Positions 1-12,100 of a DNA stretch of 64,000 nucleotides are shown here, in pieces. Origin of the DNA: Henricia sp. BOLD:AAB3569 (lineage: Eukaryota; Echinodermata; Asteroidea; Spinulosida; Echinasteridae); the NCBI GenBank assembly GCA_037783545.1, contig JBBELK010000164.1, forward strand, positions 1,798,001 through 1,862,000. The letters are read 5' to 3'. Every line of letters begins with the position of its first letter. Position 1 is the stretch's first letter. Position numbers and translations under genes: made by a program. The notes under the pieces were generated by a model. That model worked only from the letters and a program-made list of their open reading frames with translations, was not told the origin of the DNA and did not search any database.

Positions 1-106
1 CTTCTCAACTCTTACCGATGAATCAAAGACAGAGTGAGGACAGATAGAAGATGGGTCTAGGACAAGCCCAAGACGAGCCAAGGACTGACCAAGGAAACCA
101 ACCTAC

Positions 107-3100
107 CTGCATCTTTTTCTTGAGATTTTCTCCCACGGCCTTGAGCATCTTGGTAATATGCACGGCCGGTACGGTCTCATGAGAGGGGTGAGAATTTGAA
201 GACTGTGATGAGGCACCGTCATCGCTGACGTTGCTCTGCGAAGCAACTTCTTCTATTTCTTCTTCTTCTCGGAGAGTGGAACTTAAAGCACCTACAGAGC
301 AGAATATGGAACTCAATAGATTGCAAGATATTGTGGGGTACCGTGGCCGAGTGGTTTAGGTCATTGACTCGCAATCATGGGTGAAAACTTGGGGTTGCGG
401 GTTCGAATATATAATTGATTTATAATGGTTTATTCGCAGAATCGCTCAAAAACAGATCATATACAGGGCCTTTAACTCACCTGCCTTGAAGAGTTTCTTA
501 GGTCTGAGAGCGCCCTCTGCACTACGGGACACAGCGGAGGTGACAATAGCTGGTAGTTCAAGTAGTTCAGGCTCAAAATCCTCAGTTTGTTCTTCATTAC
601 CATCACCATCATTGTAATCGTCGCTGAATAGATCGCTGTACTTACGTTTTAGTGCAGACGTTGTTGGCCGAACCCAACTCGATGGTCCTGTGTGTATAGA
701 TTGTGACGTTATATGAAGGCAGAGGTGCCTATATTTATGATTGAGGTACAATTTATACAATATTGTGATATAATTGTCAAACACAAAGTTCCAAACGTGT
801 GGTTTTAAAAGCGTTTAAGCGCAATTCAATCGGAAACATCTTGTTTACAGCGGATTAAAAGAGTCTTTCCCCGGTAAATTTATAAAGGGGGCATTTTGGC
901 AACACAGACCATATTTTCCAAAAAATACCTTTGTCTGGTCTCAAAATAAAAGAAAGTTTAAGTTGTCTGAAGAGATAACTTAGGTTACAAATAGTGTGAC
1001 AATATGCCTTTCTAAAAACCCTGTGTACAAATTTCCAATATATGCTCGCAACCGGGACGGCCTAAAATGTAACACAAGTCATATATTGATTTTCATGTTT
1101 TTAGAAGACGCGGTACATTTTGACAGAGCTGAAATGTCTTCGGATGAGTTTATTGATATCTTTCTTTTGATTTATAATGGTTTTATTCACAGAATTGCTC
1201 AAAAACAGATCATCCATAGTGCCTTTAACCATGCCTGAGTGTAATCTTAGTGTATATATTCTTCATGTATACATGTGTAAGTTTCTGTTTTCAAAATGGG
1301 GGACGTTTAACAAGAGGAACAATAGGGTCCGTGGGGGTCCGTGATTTGGAATTGTGTCAAAAACAAATACGCCGTATTCCTGAACGTGTGAGGGCACTAG
1401 TCAAGTGATCCGCGCCCATCGTGCGTTATGTTCGAACACAAAACGCGCTACGCGCACACGCCTTCCAAACGTATATTTCAAATGGAAATCTGTACCTCCA
1501 CTTTTCTACTGTTGTCTATGGACATTTCCCCCAAATCACATTGTTCGAGTGCCCTCAAGCGTTCAGGAATACGGTCTATTAGAGCAGTCGCCAAAAAAAC
1601 TACAGTCTTAACAAAAGAGGAACAATGGGCAGCGGGGTGGGAGGCAGGTACCATATATGGCTGTTTACATACCCGACTTTAGGGTTACATCAATTTGCAT
1701 CGACTCATCTGCTACTGGACTTGGACTTGGACTCTGATTGAATGTGACTTGCTGAAATGAGGAGAATTTTAACAATCTGTAAAAACTAAACAAACAAGCT
1801 CATTCGTATTGATAGCTTTCGACCAAGTGCAACATCCGGGAATGTTTGGGTGTCACCGTACACGCCAATAGACGCACATGAACATGCGTAAAAAATACCC
1901 ACCAGCGTATTTTTATTCGAAACCGTCGCACGCACGCGTTGCGATACGTTCAAATTATTGAGCATGTACTCAGCTTGTATTTAGTTGTAAAAAAACAAAG
2001 TGTTTTTACTTGATCACGATTTAGCCTGAAGAAAGACAGTTTTATCTTTCTCGTTACAACAGCAGTGGCGCAACAACATAAAGCAAGGTTAAGCAACAGA
2101 GGTAAGTGCAACCAATGCGCTTTTGTACAACATGGCAAGAACAAACCAGATAAAAACAAGCTATTTCGGGATGAAATGTTAACTTTCCACGCCATATTTC
2201 ACACTTAATATTTGACACGCATGTAACCACGGGCTGATTTCACAAAGCGCCTAAGATGCATCTTAGGAAGGGTCAGTCATCTTATCCTGGGAAATTTATT
2301 ATTGGAATTAGGACGCATTTAATTCGTCTTACCTTTTGTGAAATCGATCCCAGGTCTTAGTGGTTAGTCAACAATTTATACTAACTGGCGAGACCTGTTA
2401 CTTGATTTAAATACATGACCAGAGGCCGATTTCACAAAGCGCTAAGACGCGTCTTAGGAAGGGTCACTCTTCTTATCTTGGGACGTTGGTATGGGAATTA
2501 GGATGCATTGAACTCCTCTTAACTTTTGTGAAATTGATCCCTGATCTCTATTCTTCATACCTTGGGTGTTTTTTTGGTGGACGAGCCAGTTGTCCTACTA
2601 GAAATCGAGGCCGTTTTAATGAGAGCTCTCGGTGTGACCAGATCAGCCAGGCAGGTATCACGGACTACCTCGTCCATAATAAGAGGCGTTAGTGGGGAGA
2701 TGGTCACATCATCTGGTTGGTCGAGTTCGTCACGGGGTATCTCTATGGAGGGGGTTAGTGAAGGGTCGCAAAGGGTGGCAAATGGTGGGAAAGACTGTGA
2801 AAAAAAGATATTTAGGAGTGATCAAGGAATTATTGACTTATTTTTCAAATGTACCCCATTACTATGGAAACACCCATTTATATATTTTTTATTTTATTTT
2901 ATTTTCAATTATTCAATTTGCTTTTTTCCTGTAATTTATTTAATTGTTATATATTGTAACATAGTTTATTTAATATATTTATGTACATGTCATTTATTTA
3001 AATACCAACCTGTAATTGGCGACTTGATCGCTGTTGGATTTGGTTAATAAATAAATATATAAAAAATACCAGCCTACATAATTTAGTGATGTAGCATCCT

Positions 3101-6100
3101 TGACAATAATTGTTTGTAAAAAAAGATCATCAAAATGTCCCGTAATTAACTTCAAGATTTCACTGCTCTGTAATTACCTTGTTCGCTGTCTTATCTCTGG
3201 GGGTTTTTCCAAGACTTGTGAGGGCCCTTCCCAAGAACACTTCATCGGTATCATCTTGGATCGAGTGTTTACCAGAGTCGCTGGCTTCGAGCTCTCTGTA
3301 GTATAACACCCGTGGTTCCATGTCATCCGAGGGGTAGTCCATTTCAGATGAATGTATTTTCGCCTTCTTCTTGGGTATGGCAGGGGGTGATGACTGAAAC
3401 GACAGAATTAGGGTCTTTTATTCAGAGAAAAAGTAACCATCAAACACGGCACTGTAGCTAACTATAGTCTGCTAGAGTCTCTCAAACAATGAAAATTACC
3501 CGTCGTTCGAGGGACTCCATTGTTAACTATTGAGCTCGTGCCAATGATGTCATTTTAGGAGTAAAACAATGCCGCGTCGTTGTGGAAGCAATGTGCGTGC
3601 GCATTGTGTGTGTCCATAGCATGCGTAAGGCGCAATGCTAAGGCTCCTATTGGTGAATTAAACCGCGTTACGCCCACCAGAGAGACACACAGCGCGCACG
3701 CACATCGCTTCCACAATGACTCAGCATTATTTGACTCCCAAAATGGCGTATTTGCACGTGTTCGAAGGGGGTCAATAGTCGCTCAACAAACTTGCTGCAA
3801 GATGATTTTCGAGTCAAGTGCATATACAGGGAGCAATTTTTATTACCTGATGTCTTTTTGAAGTTTCCTTCTTCTTCTTAACCGTAGTCGCAACTTCCCG
3901 ATGATGGAGGGACGTGTGCAATCTCCACTCCTTACAGTGCATCTTAGAATAGGTGGTTATCTGACAGGGGAAATAATGAAAATGCTCAGATTTTATTTGT
4001 AAATTCAGGTTTTATTTGTAAATTCAATTACTTTCACAAACGGGTCTCGGGTTCATAACCCATCTGGAACATTTTCAAGTTGAGTCAAGCTAACGTGCAG
4101 CCAAATCGGACGAAGAATTTGGCGGTTGATTACCAGTAATTTCTTTAGTTTTCAGGATTATTTAAGATATTTCCTGCGATGTTTTCAACAGGCCTGATGA
4201 AGATAAGAAGTTATAGCTGAAATGTTGCAGTTAAACAACTATGAATGTCCTATTTCTTTTTTTGTGGTAGATATAAAGCCAGCTGCAAGTTCTAAGATGA
4301 TACCAAAACTTAAATTTTGAATTTTCATCACAAGTGTTGGGTTTTGCTGGAGCCGGTCACATATGGCATAATTTTTTTTGAATATTTTGAATACCAGCCT
4401 ACTGTTCATTGACATATCCTAGCCTACATATCCTTGACAATAAATAATTTTTTTTGTGAAAAAAGATCATCAAAATGTCCCGTAATTAACTATGAGATTT
4501 CACTGCCCTGTAATTACCCTGTTTGCCGTCTTATCTCTGGGGGGTTTTCCAAGACTCGTGAGGGCCCTTCCCAAGAATACTTCATCGGTATCGTCTTGGA
4601 TCGAGTGTTTACCAGAGACGCTGGCTTTCTCATACAGTGTATTTCTAAAATTAAACTTAGCATTTTTCTTCATCTTCTACTTTTCACACGCTTCTTGAAG
4701 TCTATAAATTAAGCTACTGTGTCATGTTTTGAGGAATCCAGAGGTCGATTTCACCAACATTTGTGACCTGTCACGACGAAATGAGCGTAAAGTCACACTT
4801 CGTTATTTCTTATAACTGTTGCCCCAGGGGTGGGGATTTTATCACGCAAAAAGTGACAATCCCCACCTCTTAGGTTGGGAAGCCCGGGGGAAGGGGGGGA
4901 ACAATTGATAAGTGTTAAGTTTCAATACCATAAAGAATTCAAATTAAAGTTAGATACCTTTTGTTTTGGTTTTTGTTTTTCAGCCAGCCAGCTTAACTCG
5001 CTAACAGCATCAGAATCTGTTTTCCTCTTGCTGGTTTGCATTGCGATTTCGGGTGATGATACTTCAGTGTGGGTGTCCTCTTCTAAATCATCAACGCTTG
5101 GCTCAGAATCGCTGGGATAAAGATAGATCACAGAATTGGAAAACTATTAAAAACAGGAACATTGGGATCAGTCTACTTTCTAAAGTGTTATTTAATTCTC
5201 AATGGGACAGATGAGGAAACAAAAAAGAGGAAATCAGCTGAAAAGTTGCATGCCTGATTTATAAATATAAACTCTTCAAAAAAAGTTCGGAAAGTCAAGT
5301 TTGACCGACAATTTATCTCGTTACTCAATCATTTACCTTGAATTTGGTATCATTGGAAAGCCCTGTTATTCCTCTTTACAGTGATGTGTCATTTGTTATG
5401 ATTAATCAATTGGGGATGTGCAGTATAGCGGAATACAGGGGTGGGTGGAAAGTGAAATATCACAAAATTCACTGCTATTGTCATGCAGTGCATTCCCCTT
5501 TTGCTTGGAGGATGGGAATGTGTCAATGCACTTTTTGACAATAGCAATGCATTTTGTGACATTTCACTTTACACCCGCCCCGTATTCAGCTGTGTTGCAC
5601 ATCCCCCAATTGTTTAATCATAACAAATGACACATCATCGTAAAGAGGAATAACAGGGCTTTCTAATGATATAAAATTCAAGGAAAATTATTTTGTAACA
5701 AGAGAGAAATTGTCAGTCAAACTTGACTTTCCGAACTTTTTAAACACCCATTAAACAGATTAAACACCCATTTTGGTGTCTACAATTTGAAATGCAAATA
5801 CTGAATATTAAGATTGGAAGGCAGTTCTTACCTGTTTGCGCATCGATAATTAATCTTTGGGAGATTTCTCCGAGATCTTTTTGTTGCCAGTCCATGGCCA
5901 GACCTGTGAATCATGCTCTTCAAGAATGATATAAAAAAAGAAACAAATTGTCACTTTCGAGAGTTGTGTATGCACTCAATTTGTTTCCTGCAAAATTTTT
6001 CCAAGTCAAGTGTACACAATCTCAGTGGTTCATTTTCCCTGCACTTTACCAATCCTGTACTGTCACAGAAAAACTCTCATTTAACAGAGGAATCAATTAT

Positions 6101-9100
6101 TTTTAAATGGGGTTAGTGAGGTATTTACGACAAATTTTAATTTTTTTTAGTCAAGTACTTAAGCCCTGTCTGCATTTTACTTTTTGGGGGAAACTTAGCG
6201 AGACGATATTTCGCATTTTAAGTTCAATGAGGACAGCCCAGGACATTTTCCTTTCAGTAACTTTTCCCGAGTCCAGCAGTTACTTTTTTTGGCCAACTGC
6301 TGCCCAGGAAAATTGACCAGGTAATTTCCCCCCCACACCCCCCCGAGACAATAATTCCAATACGGACACAATCGAGTTGGCATAAGGGTCATTCTATAAA
6401 TTTGGGGTCCAACGTGTGACATTTTTCTGTCCCCGTTACACCTGACATACTGCTATTTGCCATACAAGTATCATTAAAAATGCCTTCAAACCATATTTTT
6501 ATGAATTGTATTTTATGTAATCACTCTTTGAAATAGAAGGCATTTAAAGAATATGTCCTGAATTTACAAAATACAACATTTTACAAGATGTCGAGGTAAC
6601 GGGGACAGAAAAAGTGGACCCCAAATTTATAGAATGACCCATAAGCACTCTGGATACGTCCAGGCCGTGAAGGTCATACTGCGAAGGGACACTGCGCATG
6701 CTCTCCTTCAGTCTCGGTAAAATGTCTTTCTCCAAACCTGGCAAATCTTGCTGAACTTGTCCACACTGACCGTGTCTCCTTCAAGACCCTCGTCACTAGA
6801 CAAACTAATTGGCTCCTCCCTGCTAACTACAACATCTTCGGACTCAACCTCGAATATTTGGGAACCAAAGTTGGTCTTGCTTCTCGATGTTGTCTTGCTA
6901 GTGCTAGCAGTATCTCGTGGGGTTGTGCTCTGCCTTCGAGTGGTAGATTTGGGTGTTTGTTGGACCGTTTCATGGTGTTCTTTGGCTGAAGGCTGTGTGT
7001 TTGTTCTGGGAGCAGTTTCGTTGTTTGACTTTGGTGTGCTGTGCGAGAAAGGAAAGTGTGATAAAAACAAAACAAAAAACTATGTTTAGCATAAGTTGAA
7101 GTCCCCCAAAATGATGTGGTGACGCAGCTTTTTTCCCCACTTTTTTGGGGGGTTAGTGGATTTCCAAGCAATAAAGGCATGTTTTTAAATGAAAAACTCA
7201 ACAGACGGTGCGTGTCTAAATAAAAATAACCTTTGACGCGCAGGGTTGAAAGTTGAAACATTTTTATTTTGTTTGGCCTTAATTATCTCAATTTTTGTTG
7301 GGATATGGCATTTACTGCATTTTGCAATGAAACTCTTTGTATAAAGATCTCACCTTTGTTTATTTTTTCTATCATTCAGAAGCTTTCTCATTGCTTCTGC
7401 AGTTTCCGCCCCCGAAAAATGCTTCCCAAGAAACTGTCTTTGCCTGTTGGTGAAACTGTCCACGAAATCATAGATGTCCTCATCACAAAATTGTTCATCT
7501 CGATCAAGTAGATTTTGGGCGGACAATCGTGGTGCATCTCGTGGCTGTTCGATATCGGAAAGTTCTGGGCTTGCAGGTGTCTTTTTATATTTTGTTTTAG
7601 GCTGGTTTTTGGAGGTGGACGCCTTGTCTTGATTTGGTCCGGGTGTATCTTGTAGAGGCCGCTTGGTAGTTGTCTTGGAGAACGGGCGAGATGGGATTTC
7701 TGGTTGATTGTCATCGGAAAGCTCTTCAGGACTTGTTGGGGTTCGCTTCTTGCGACGATTTTTCTTCTTCGGAGGAGACTTTGTTTTGGCTGGAACCTTA
7801 GAAACGGGTTTTGCTAACTTCTTCGGCTTCTTCTTGCCACCTGGTTGTTTTAAGCCGATTTCTTTGCAACTGTCGGTGTCCAATAACTCGTAAACGGCAA
7901 ACTCTGGAGATTTCTTGGGTGCGGCCTTGGGGCGGATTTTTCTTTTTCTTGCTTGTTTTCTTTCCTTTTTCTTTGGTTCACGTTGTTTTAAGGGAGATAT
8001 TTTCTTAAATGTGACAGATTCGGATTTCTCTACGTCCGAGTCGTACTCGTAGACTGAAAAATCGAAAGGACCTTGGCTCAAACTTGAAGACTTTTTCAGT
8101 GATTTGGAAGACGCTTTCTTGGCACTTTTTGGTCTTGCGGGGGTTTTCTCGTCGGAGCTACTGGGCTCAAAGTGCAGGGTTAGGGTCTTGTTAGCGCCAG
8201 AGGAGGGCGATTCTTGCTGGCTTAGGGACAGAATTTCCTTCGTTGCTGCTTTAGCAGCTGCTCGCTGTCTTTTAACTCTTGGTCTGGTTTCGTCGTCGGA
8301 ATCAATTGCCACTTTTTCTTTTCGTGCGGCAGGCGGATTTTTATCCTTGACAACTTTCGCAGGATTCTTCCTCTGTTTTCCCCTTTTAGGATGAGATCCC
8401 ATCTGGGACGTAAACTCCAGCTGTGAAAGCTCCTGGCTTGATTCGGGCGATAGAAGGCGCGTTTTGCGGAATGCCCGTGAAGGCGGTATTGATATTGGAC
8501 TTGTGACATTTCCTGGGTCATAAGTAGTCACTTCTACAATTGTGATTACTTCGGCCTCGTTGGCAGAACTCTGTTCTCTGACTTTCTTGCAGTTGGGGCT
8601 GATTTTCGGAGCCTTTTCCAAGTTCATATAATCGTTTTCGTCATCTGCATCGCCAGAGGAAATTGATCTTCCTTTAGACTTTCTTTTCTCCTGACGTTTA
8701 TTATCTCCAAGACTATAGACGTCTTTTCCGCGACTTGCGTGGGAGGATTTCCCATGGCTGTTTCCTGCGAAAGCTGTTGTTTCTGGTAAATCTTCTTCGA
8801 TTATCTGTTCTTGCAAGGGAGTAGGAGCAGTTTTGTGATGTCCAGTGCCGGATTTGAAATGTTCCAATTCACTTCCTAAGAAAAATAAAATAAAAAAGAA
8901 CTAAACATAAATCTGATTAATAATTTTCTTAAATATTGTCAAAGCTATGATACCAAGACATGCGTAACTGTTTGTGAAATTTTTTCAAAGGAGCGTGTTC
9001 AGAATTTTCTAGAAAATGGATTTCGTTTTCACCTAAGAATCATGTACCTCCCCCAAAAAACTAGGGGGAAAAACAGGAAATTTGCAATCTCCAATTTAGA

Positions 9101-12100
9101 TGCGGAAGCAGAAAGGTTGGTGAATTAGTTTACAAAACATCGGTGGTTTTCTTTACGATATCCTTAAAAACATACGGATTGGGAATGCAAAATTTCAGAA
9201 TGGTAATGAGAAAAATATATGAAAATTGATATGGTATAGAAATCTCAACACCCATGAGAAAAATGGGAGGGCTTAAAAATGTGATCTGGTCACACTCCTT
9301 TAAGTAGTCCACACTATTTAAAAATTGCACTGGAATTTCTTATTAAAAATTTGCTAACTTGGAAAAGTAATTTTTACAAATGCATCAAAATGTCACACTT
9401 TGGCTCCAGATTTTATTGAATAAGTTAGTGACTTGTGGATTTGTTGTAACATTTAAATAAAAAAAAATTGATCCCTAAAATGGCGGCCATTGCAAAAGAT
9501 CTATTGAACTTGTGTGATATTCGTAAACATACTTACCGCTCAATTGAGGTGTAGCTATCTTTTTGCCCTTGCTGCGAGAGCTCTGTGTGCTTTCTTCTGT
9601 CAGAGTGCTGAGTGACGGACTGTGTGCTACAGGGTAACGCGGATGCACTTCAAAATCACTCTGATTACTGCAAGGAAAAAAAATTTAAAAAAAATTACGA
9701 TACAAATGTGGACAAATGTCCAGATGAGTTTGGGAAATCTGGATGCAGTGAAAAACAACTTGTACCTCAGTTGTACCTCACTGATTGGGATTGGCTATCA
9801 CGTGAGCTTAGCAAGCCCTACAATGAGATAACCACCCCTACCAGAGATCATTTAAGATACGCCACAAACCCCTGCCCCAATTTAAAAAAAATTACTACAA
9901 AGATGCAAAAAACCAACAGGAAATTTTTGGCAGTAAATGAAACAGTGTACATTTTACACATGTTTTTACAGTACAATTGTTAAATTATTTTTAAAAATTT
10001 ACATTTTTAAAAATATTTTTTATTTTGTTTACCTTGGTGGAATGCTTAAAGAGTTAGTCTTCTTTCCAGCCTGTGGTTGTCCGGACGGAGGCAGTGAATC
10101 TGGAATTACGTCTACTGCTCCCTCTTCTGTGGGAATCGAGCTTGGAATTAAGGCATCTGGGAAACCAAAAAATAAATTCTTGATGTAACAACTACTATGA
10201 CACTTGTGTTACATTTTAGGCCGTCCCGGTTACGAGCGTATATTGGAAAATAACTTACTATGAGTAGTGTACAAGTTATTACTTTAAGACAACTAAGCTT
10301 ATACCGATGCTACATGGAAACTGCTGTATTTTTTGCCCAAACTTATATCAGTCCTTGGAATTAAATTTAAAACAAAGAGGGGTCTATAAAATGATAAATA
10401 AAGGGATTTACTAGTAAAGATTTTTAGAAGTACCTTTATCCAATGGGTCCTTTTCACAGCTGCCACTTTCACTATAAAGCCTGAACTTCCTCGACGATTT
10501 GGTCTTCGAATTTTTCTCCTCCCCTGAAGATGTTTTCTTGTCCTCACTGTGAGATGCGCTGGTCTCTCGAAGATCTTGATCAGGCATTGCAACTCTAGTT
10601 GCTTTAGGTGGGACACGCGGCCGGAGCTGTCTTTGGGCGTAGTGCTCGTTGCTTTTTAGAGAGTCGTGCATAGGGTCCGATTTTGTGCCGTCGAGGTGTC
10701 TGTTTTGGATTTTGGAAGCTGTCGATCTGCGACGCTTTTGATCCACGATTGCTGTGTCGGACCGGTGCCCCGCATTGGTTTTACCATCGTCAGTGTCGAA
10801 CGCTTCGTGGCTGCCGCGTTGTATTATCCTTGCTTGTTGATGCTGTCTTTGGATGTAGCGCTCGTTTCTTTGGATGTAGCGCTCGTTGCTTTTACGAGAG
10901 TCGTGCATAGGGTCCGATTTTATGCCGTCGTCGGTGTCGAGGTGTCTGTTTTGGATTTTGGAAGCCGTGGAACTGCCACGCTTTTGATCTACGATTGCTG
11001 TGTCGGACCGGTGTCCCGCATTGGTTTTCCTATCGTCCGTGTCGAACTCGTCCGTGTCAAGGTGTCTGTTTTGGCTTTTGGCAGCTGTCGATCTGCGACG
11101 CTTTTGATCTATGATTGCTTTGTCAGGTCGGTGTCCCGCGTTGGTTTTACCATCGTCAGTGTCGGACGCATCGTGGCTGCCGCGTTGTATTATCCCTGCT
11201 TGTTGGAGTTGTTGTCGTAATTTGGACGGCGTGCCGCAGGAGCTGATGCTGAGGCCTGATGATATCGACGCTTTTTTGTTGATGGAGTGCGTTGACGCCG
11301 TGGATTCGTTTCCGCTGTCGATGGCTTTGTCGGCGCCTGTGATTTGAAGTGGTGTTTTCACTCGCTTCGCTGAGGATGAAATTCTGACTGGAGTTTTGGG
11401 CTGAGCAAAATCTGAAAAATTGTGATCCCAGCTCATTAAAATACGATAGCACCATTGAAATTCCGGACAGTACTTGAACATTTCACACAGTATCCTGGAA
11501 AAATACTGATTGAGAGTGTCAAATTTTAGAATGGGGATCTGGTCAAAGATCGGATCTAGTCGCCTTTCTTTATAAGTCTGGATCTTTCACGGATTCATTT
11601 TCTGGTCAAATAGTTTAATAAAATTGTAAATCACGTATACAGGTTTTAATCAAATTCCGTGAATTTCACCAAACTTACCACCAGTTTTTCTAGGTATTGG
11701 CTTGACTGAAATTCCCGAGAACGCAGTGCTGTGGTTTGATTCCGCTGTCGACACGGATCTTACACTACCGCAAACGGACGACACGTCCGTGGTGGAGTAG
11801 TGGGAAGGTGTCTTCATGGGATTGCATGTTGCGGATACTTTAGAACTGGTGGAAATGCCTGACTTAACGTTGGCGTTTGGTGCTTTTGGAACCTGGAATT
11901 GAGGGAGTGAAGAAATGAATAGGTGGTTGGTATTACAAAGCCACGGCTATGTCGGCAATGCTATAACGGTTGTCTTGTGAGGGCGCTCACCCGCTCACCT
12001 GCCACCCCCACCCCTAATAATAATAGGGACCATTAGAAATTATACGCGTACGGGAAACGTATGCGGCTCGGGAAAATTCGGGTGGTTGTATCACAAGTTT

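Larger units (their letters stand above)
107..5917 (-). other. SYCP2: SYCP2 C-proximal exons, including two without an internal ATG
   Basis: Nine exons from 5832-5917 to 107-291. They include the conserved NYRC...DSEP and SELSWLAEKQKPK blocks, an acidic segment, LKRKYSDLFSDD, the RPKKLFKAG block and an acidic-to-basic stretch ending ITKMLKAVGENLKKKMQ, where the C-terminal coiled coil should begin. Exons 2561-2794 (start SFPPFATLCDPS) and 1673-1751 (start QVTFNQSPSPSP) were found only by splice-site and phase logic; with them all junctions in this part agree. For 5832-5917 the acceptor after TTCTTGAAG is used because the nearer CACAG would break the frame. Confidence 0.82.

Noticed and set aside
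345-415. Candidate tRNA gene
   Set aside because: Box A and box B are present but the acceptor stem and anticodon stem do not pair. The other tRNA-like sites (12540-12630, 23060-23150, 16080-16170, 33382-33778) fail the same way.
6544-6744. Minus-strand frame LPGLEKDILPRLKESMRSV as an extra SYCP2 exon
   Set aside because: It has a coding look, but using it would break the phase-consistent junction 6738 to 5917, has no good donor, and it runs into a MITE.
10666-11220. 184-codon plus-strand frame
   Set aside because: Antisense shadow of the repeat-bearing SYCP2 exon.
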